Shown here: in pieces, positions 61,357-64,000 of the stretch | Position numbering within the stretch: the stretch's first letter is position 1 | Layout of the letters: every line of letters begins with the position of its first letter | Source of the DNA: Oscillospiraceae bacterium | GTDB taxonomy: Bacteria > Bacillota > Clostridia > Oscillospirales > Oscillospiraceae | DNA length: 64,000 nucleotides | NCBI GenBank assembly: GCA_022792495.1 | Contig: JAAWBD010000111.1 | Coordinates: 109,299 to 173,298, forward strand | Direction of reading: 5' to 3' | Notes under the pieces: model-generated | Seen by the model: only the letters and a program-made list of their open reading frames with translations | Told to the model about the DNA's origin: nothing | The model's database searches: none | Position numbers and translations under genes: made by a program

Positions 61357-61446
61357 TTGAATTTCACTCGCTTTTCGCTATGGGTTTTTTGAGATCCTTC
61401 AATCAGTCAAATGGGCGCAATATATCTGTGTCCATTCTTGATTGCC

Positions 61447-61475
61447 ATTATCCCACAAATTGACACAAAAATCAA
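61447..61475 (-). promoter_or_regulatory. Promoter of the giant gene
   Basis: On the minus strand TTGATT (61475-61470) is followed after exactly 17 nt by GATAAT (61452-61447), with TGG just before it as an extended -10. This is a good sigma-A type match. Transcription would start near 61440, giving a leader of about 84 nt before the TTG codon. Confidence 0.7.
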
Positions 61476-61499
61476 GTCCTTTTTGCAATTTCCTTTCTC

Positions 61500-61531
61500 C
61501 GCTTTCCCCTCTAAAGAAGGTCGCTTTCCCC
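61500..61531 (-). promoter_or_regulatory. Direct repeat GGGGAAAGCG, 22-bp spacing, upstream of the promoter
   Basis: The 10-mer GGGGAAAGCG (minus strand) occurs at 61509-61500 and again at 61531-61522, 22 bp apart, or two helical turns. A near copy, TGGAAAAGCG, lies at 61580-61571. The first copy is 25 bp upstream of the -35 box. The arrangement suits a dimeric activator such as a response regulator; no regulator gene is visible nearby. Confidence 0.5.
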
Positions 61532-61812
61532 TTTTTCGAATGTTTTCTGAATATTTTTCTTTAATATACCCGCTTTTCCACTGGGTATCCACCGTTTTTT
61601 CCACACTCTAATGTCGAAAACCCTGTTTTCTTACTGCCCGTGAAGGTTCTGAACTTTCGTATCCTCTTTTTCCTTGTTCCCGGCCCTCTCCTTCTGTCAA
61701 CCGGTTCTCCCGATCCCTTTAGGGCCTTGACCACACCATCTTGTGGTCACCCCTCGCCGTTTTCTCCCTACCACTATATGATACTCTCCTTATATAATGT
61801 CCCTATCAAAGA
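61532..61812. other. Rest of the SprT-to-giant-gene spacer
   Basis: No gene is supported here. The stretch is purine-rich on the minus strand and holds an 8-bp inverted repeat, TGACCACA/TGTGGTCA with a 6-nt loop (61728-61749), which could be an operator or an RNA hairpin. The short ORFs on both strands lack ribosome sites. Confidence 0.5.
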
Positions 61813-61844
61813 ATAGAACCGGAAGGCACCCCCTCCGGCTCTAT
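61813..61844 (-). terminator. Terminator downstream of the SprT-like gene
   Basis: On the minus strand AUAGAGCCGGAGG pairs over 13 bp (with some G-U pairs) with CCUUCCGGUUCUAU around a short loop, followed by UCUUUG. It lies about 70 nt after the SprT stop codon. The U-tract is modest. Confidence 0.65.
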
Positions 61845-61912
61845 CCTCACACCGCCGTCCTCTTTCTCCCAGCAGAATGACTACATTTGTAATCCGTTGT
61901 GCCCCAGGAATT

Positions 61913-62401
61913 TCATCTTGGTTCCACCCTCTCCAGTCTACCTCCGCACTGGCACCGGTATCGCTCCGGATACCGTGTCAAAGGCGAAGCCCGGAACCGT
62001 TTGAATTCTGCGCCGCACCTCTCGCACCGCAAAAGATATCTGCAGGGCCGCTCCTCCACCCCCATCTCCCCACTGGTGGAGGTTCTGGTAATACGGTATC
62101 CATAGGCCCATGCCATCCGGCAGGCATATTCCTTCCACCGCTTTCCATGATTTCTGCACCCCCAGCAGGTATGGAGGATCTCGTGAGCCAGAGTTTCCCG
62201 GCAGCTCTTCTCCGGCCCCTGGGCCACCCGGCCGGATACCTCAATGATCTGCCGCCCTGCCTCATATCTGCAGCAGCCGAATCGAGCCACCGCCCTTTTA
62301 TTGATCCGCACATGGGGGTCGATGTTCTGAGAGACCGGGATCCCCACCTCCCTGGCCTGGGAGACGATCTCCTTCAGCAGTCGGTCGCAGTCGTGCACCA
62401 T
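61913..62401 (-). CDS. SprT-like zinc metalloprotein
   Basis: This 162-residue protein has the metalloprotease zinc motif HEILH (residues 73-77) and a third likely ligand, His85, in NHGKRWKEY, as in SprT-domain proteins. A C-terminal zinc ribbon follows (CERCG at 126-130, CQCGG at 150-154). I chose ATG 62401, giving MVHDCDRLLKE, because GGGAGGGAGAA lies directly upstream; the track's longer 201-aa form adds a basic stretch without a ribosome site. SprT-family proteins are soluble cytoplasmic proteins, related to the DNA-protein crosslink protease SPRTN, with poorly known bacterial roles. The gene is monocistronic, divergent from csp, and has its own terminator. The family call is firm; the substrate is unknown. 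Confidence 0.88.
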   Translation of the reverse strand: MVHDCDRLLKEIVSQAREVGIPVSQNIDPHVRINKRAVARFGCCRYEAGRQIIEVSGRVAQGPEKSCRETLAHEILHTCWGCRNHGKRWKEYACRMAWAYGYRITRTSTSGEMGVEERPCRYLLRCERCGAEFKRFRASPLTRYPERYRCQCGGRLERVEPR

Positions 62402-62467
62402 TTCTCCCTCCCGTTCCGTTCTTTTGCCGCTGTCCTTCCCCAAAACAGTTTTTCTTCGAAATTTTCC

Positions 62468-62496
62468 TTGACAGGCGGCTCTTCTTAGGGTATAGT
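62468..62496 (+). promoter_or_regulatory. Promoter of the cold-shock gene
   Basis: A perfect TTGACA (62468-62473), a 17-nt spacer and TATAGT (62491-62496) form a near-consensus sigma-A promoter. The start would be near 62503, leaving a leader of about 117 nt before the cold-shock ATG. Confidence 0.85.
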
Positions 62497-62534
62497 AGGG
62501 GTGTATCTTAAAATGCATAAATTGATTGCTACTT

Positions 62535-62564
62535 GTGTACGTCAGTTTCCATTTTGACTTACGC
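62535..62564 (+). promoter_or_regulatory. Hairpin in the cold-shock mRNA leader
   Basis: GTGTACGTCA and TGACTTACGC can pair over 10 positions with one mismatch and one G-U pair around a 10-nt loop. Cold-shock mRNAs often carry long leaders whose folding changes with temperature. Such a role here is inferred from position only. Confidence 0.45.
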
Positions 62565-62619
62565 GGGTGGCATTTCTATTTTTGCGGCGGGATAACAATT
62601 TTTTAGGAGGTACTCCACA

Positions 62620-62832
62620 ATGAATCACGGCACTGTCAAATGGTTCAACAACGAAAAGGGCTTCGGCTTCATCTCCAACGATGACGGCAGCGGCGATGTG
62701 TTCGTCCACTTCTCCGCCATCCAGGCCGAGGGCTTCCGCACCCTGGCTGAGGGCCAGAAGGTCAGCTACGACACCGAGCCCGATCCCAAGGATCCCGGCA
62801 AGCTGCGCGCTGTCAACGTGGTGGCCGAGTAA
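62620..62832 (+). CDS. Cold-shock protein (CspA family)
   Basis: At 70 residues this is a single cold-shock domain of standard length. It has RNP1 KGFGFI (residues 13-18) and RNP2 VFVHF (27-31), preceded by GTVKWFN, which are the nucleic-acid-binding surfaces of the OB fold. These proteins bind single-stranded RNA and DNA and act as RNA chaperones in the cytoplasm. AGGAGG at 62605-62610 sits 9 nt before the ATG. The gene has its own promoter, a long leader and a strong terminator, so it is probably a highly expressed single-gene unit. The family is certain; which paralogue it is cannot be told. Confidence 0.97.
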   Translation: MNHGTVKWFNNEKGFGFISNDDGSGDVFVHFSAIQAEGFRTLAEGQKVSYDTEPDPKDPGKLRAVNVVAE

Positions 62833-62846
62833 TCAAGCCATCTGAA

Positions 62847-62881
62847 AAGGCCCCGACGGATTTCCGTCGGGGCCTTTTTTT
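62847..62881. terminator. Strong bidirectional terminator between csp and the YdcZ-like gene
   Basis: AAGGCCCCGACGGA and TCCGTCGGGGCCTT form a long GC-rich stem followed by seven T on the plus strand. The A-rich left flank (GAAAA) gives a weaker U-tract on the minus strand, so it may also end the converging membrane protein gene. Confidence 0.93.
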
Positions 62882-62886
62882 CTTCC

Positions 62887-63774
62887 TCAGGCCTCCGCCA
62901 GAGAGAGCTTTTTGTCCCAAACGACCCCCACCGTCACCACAGCCACTCCCAGCAGCTTTATCCCGGACATATTCTGGAACAATATCCCGTCCAGAAGGGT
63001 GGAGCAGCTCAGCCTCCCCAATAAAAGCAGGGTAGCGGCCTGAAACAGCGCGATCTTTTTCAGGGAAGTAACGATAATGACCATGGCCACCACCCCACAT
63101 ATTCCCCCCAGATAGGCCCAGAAGGGCGCCGTCCCAAGCCTCACCCAGCCCTCGCCGCCCCCGGTAAAGGTCAAAAGCAGGATCGACAGCCCGGAGGCCA
63201 CCACATAGTTCACCAGCGTCCCATTGACTGTCCCCAGGCACTCTGAGGCCCGGAAATTCACCGCCTCCGAGTAAATGCCCACGCCTCCCACAAGAAACGC
63301 CAGCAGAACATACCCGCCATTCTCCGCCGCCCCGGCTCCTATGGCTCCCGCCCCGCCGAGATTCATCACCAGGATCCCCGCCACAATGACCGCCAGCGGA
63401 GGGATTCGCCTCTTGTCAAAGGGGGTCTTTCTGACCCCCACCCAGCCAAAATGATCCACCAGAATAGACTGTGACAGCTGCCCTGCGATGCTGAGGCAGG
63501 TGGTCAGCGCCGGCCCGATTTTCTGCATACACAGACTGGTGGCCGCCACCTGGATAAGCCCCAAAAATCCGGCGCTGTACAGATACCACGGCATGGGCCA
63601 CAGCTTCAGCCGCTGCCGCTTGAAGAGGAGGTAGCCCAGCAGAAGTCCTCCACCCACCACATGGGTCACAAGGCTCACCCCAAACTGCCCTATGTATCCC
63701 TGCAGCACTCCGTTGACACTTCCCATGGTAGTTTGCAGAGCGCCGGCCAGAAACACCAGAAGATAGATCTGCAT
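62887..63774 (-). CDS. DMT-superfamily membrane protein, YdcZ (DUF606) type
   Basis: This 295-residue, very hydrophobic protein has about ten membrane segments in two similar halves. The first starts IYLLVFLAGALQTTMGSVNG and the second near VLLAFLVGGVGIYSEAVNF. Both carry the Gln/Asn-containing first helix and G-x-x-x-Q/N patterns of the YdcZ branch of drug/metabolite transporters, here as a fused tandem. Members are inner-membrane proteins of unknown substrate. GGGAGG lies 6 nt before ATG 63774. It converges on csp and ends just before the shared terminator. The fold is clear; transport function is by family only. Confidence 0.85.
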   Translation of the reverse strand: MQIYLLVFLAGALQTTMGSVNGVLQGYIGQFGVSLVTHVVGGGLLLGYLLFKRQRLKLWPMPWYLYSAGFLGLIQVAATSLCMQKIGPALTTCLSIAGQLSQSILVDHFGWVGVRKTPFDKRRIPPLAVIVAGILVMNLGGAGAIGAGAAENGGYVLLAFLVGGVGIYSEAVNFRASECLGTVNGTLVNYVVASGLSILLLTFTGGGEGWVRLGTAPFWAYLGGICGVVAMVIIVTSLKKIALFQAATLLLLGRLSCSTLLDGILFQNMSGIKLLGVAVVTVGVVWDKKLSLAEA

Positions 63775-63810
63775 ATCCGTCCTCCCTCTCCTTCTCTCCC
63801 TTCGGATATG

Positions 63811-63847
63811 AAAAAGCCACCGAACCTCTCAGATCCGGTGGCTTTTT
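63811..63847 (-). terminator. Terminator of the tRNA-Val unit
   Basis: Directly after the tRNA CCA end the minus strand reads AAAAAAGCCACCG, then a 13-nt loop, then CGGTGGCTTTTT. This makes a 12-bp arm with a U-tract. It shows that the flank to the left is the tRNA gene's original neighbourhood. Confidence 0.85.
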
Positions 63848-63915
63848 TGGTGGAGACTACTGGACTCGAACCAGTGACCTCATGCGTGTGAAGCATGCGC
63901 TCTAACCAGCTGAGC
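63848..63915 (-). tRNA. tRNA-Val (CAC), missing its 5' acceptor strand
   Basis: On the minus strand the order is D-stem GCTC/GAGC, anticodon stem CATGC/GCATG with loop TTCACAC (anticodon CAC), variable AGGTC, T-stem ACTGG/CCAGT with loop TTCGAGT, then AGTCTCC, A and CCA. The 5' strand should be GGAGACT to pair with AGTCTCC, but the bases before the D-stem (AAGAAAT) do not pair. The gene is therefore a 3' fragment of about 68 nt and cannot give a normal tRNA. Such fragments are left at one end of elements that integrate in tRNA genes. An intact copy would be expected at the far end of the element, beyond the window. Confidence 0.8.
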
Positions 63916-64000
63916 TCATTTCTTTAATGATTTATAATAGCCGCCAATCATGCAGCCGATTTCATTTATCTTGCGTGAAATATTCTCATACTTCCGCAGG
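63916..64000 (-). CDS. C-terminal end of an Avd-like four-helix-bundle protein (5' part beyond the window)
   Basis: The minus strand is open from the right edge for 27 codons to TGA at 63918-63916, ending INEIGCMIGGYYKSLKK. The pattern I-x-E-[IV]-G-x-[MI]-[IL]-G-[GS]-[YW] resembles, from memory, the last helix of Avd proteins, the four-helix-bundle accessories of diversity-generating retroelement reverse transcriptases. Related bundles also occur alone. TTA and TCA codons, almost absent from the giant gene, appear three times here and the DNA is AT-rich, which suggests a different origin. The stop codon abuts the tRNA fragment. With so few residues the family call is tentative. Confidence 0.45.
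   Translation of the reverse strand, partial: LRKYENISRKINEIGCMIGGYYKSLKK

Noticed and set aside
1-61356. CRISPR or satellite-like DNA repeat
   Set aside because: The periodicity is at protein level (RCC1 blades) with diverged DNA; there are no constant repeats with unique spacers.
61407-61604. 65-aa minus ORF upstream of the giant gene
   Set aside because: It begins at GTG without a ribosome site and overlaps the promoter and direct repeats; composition is that of non-coding purine-rich DNA.
61877-62488. 203-aa plus-strand ORF opposite the SprT-like gene
   Set aside because: The minus strand encodes an intact HEILH metalloprotein with a strong ribosome site; the plus ORF has neither.
62591-62601. 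GGATAACAATT, identical to part of the lac operator
   Set aside because: It is a short chance match within an AT-rich leader, with no symmetrical half and no LacI-type regulator nearby.
63661-63896. Small ORFs overlapping the YdcZ-like start and the tRNA fragment on both strands
   Set aside because: They run through the terminator and tRNA sequence and have no ribosome site; the 68-aa minus ORF reads the tRNA itself.

Overview
The window looks like chromosomal DNA from a moderately GC-rich Bacillota, most likely a gut clostridium of the Oscillospiraceae type. This rests on strong GGAGG ribosome sites, sigma-A style promoters, a tRNA 3' end with encoded CCA, a Gram-positive style export signal, and the csp and YdcZ-family neighbours. 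No marker gene is present, so the taxonomy is an inference.

Positions 1-61356 are one gene on the minus strand. It starts at a TTG codon (61356) behind a sigma-A-like promoter and is still open at the left edge. That gives 20,452 codons without a stop, in one constant frame (61356 is exactly 3 x 20,452). The ORF track misses it because it has no stop inside the window. The long plus-strand ORFs in the track (up to 5,093 aa) are its codon-aligned antisense shadows. The protein begins with a signal peptide, a helical N-terminal region and an acidic linker. It then runs as beads on a string: about 26 RCC1 beta-propeller blocks of roughly 450-560 residues, most with seven recognisable blade motifs (V-[WY]-x-WG-x-N-x-x-GQLG), separated by bacterial Ig-like (Big_2-type) linkers that often carry a GFNL motif. 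Several blocks or linkers carry inserts: acidic E/D/P-rich linkers, a 2.9-kb beta-rich region, a helical plus leucine-rich-repeat insert, Cys-pair (zinc-ribbon-like) motifs, His/Tyr-rich islands and InlB-B-like repeats. The carboxy terminus, and so any cell-wall or S-layer anchor, lies outside the window. I infer a secreted, probably surface-attached giant protein of unknown ligand.

From 61357 to 63847 there is ordinary chromosome. It holds the giant gene's control region (promoter plus a 22-bp-spaced direct repeat), a SprT-like zinc metalloprotein gene on the minus strand with its own terminator, a cold-shock protein gene on the plus strand with a perfect -35/-10 promoter, a 117-nt leader and a strong shared terminator, and a YdcZ-type (DMT) membrane protein on the minus strand.

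The right edge (63848-64000) looks like a junction. A tRNA-Val(CAC) keeps everything from the D-stem to CCA and its terminator, but lacks its 5' acceptor strand. That strand is replaced by AT-rich DNA encoding the last 27 residues of a protein that resembles the C-terminus of Avd-type four-helix-bundle proteins, which are accessories of diversity-generating retroelements. This fits an integrated element abutting the chromosome at a tRNA attachment site.
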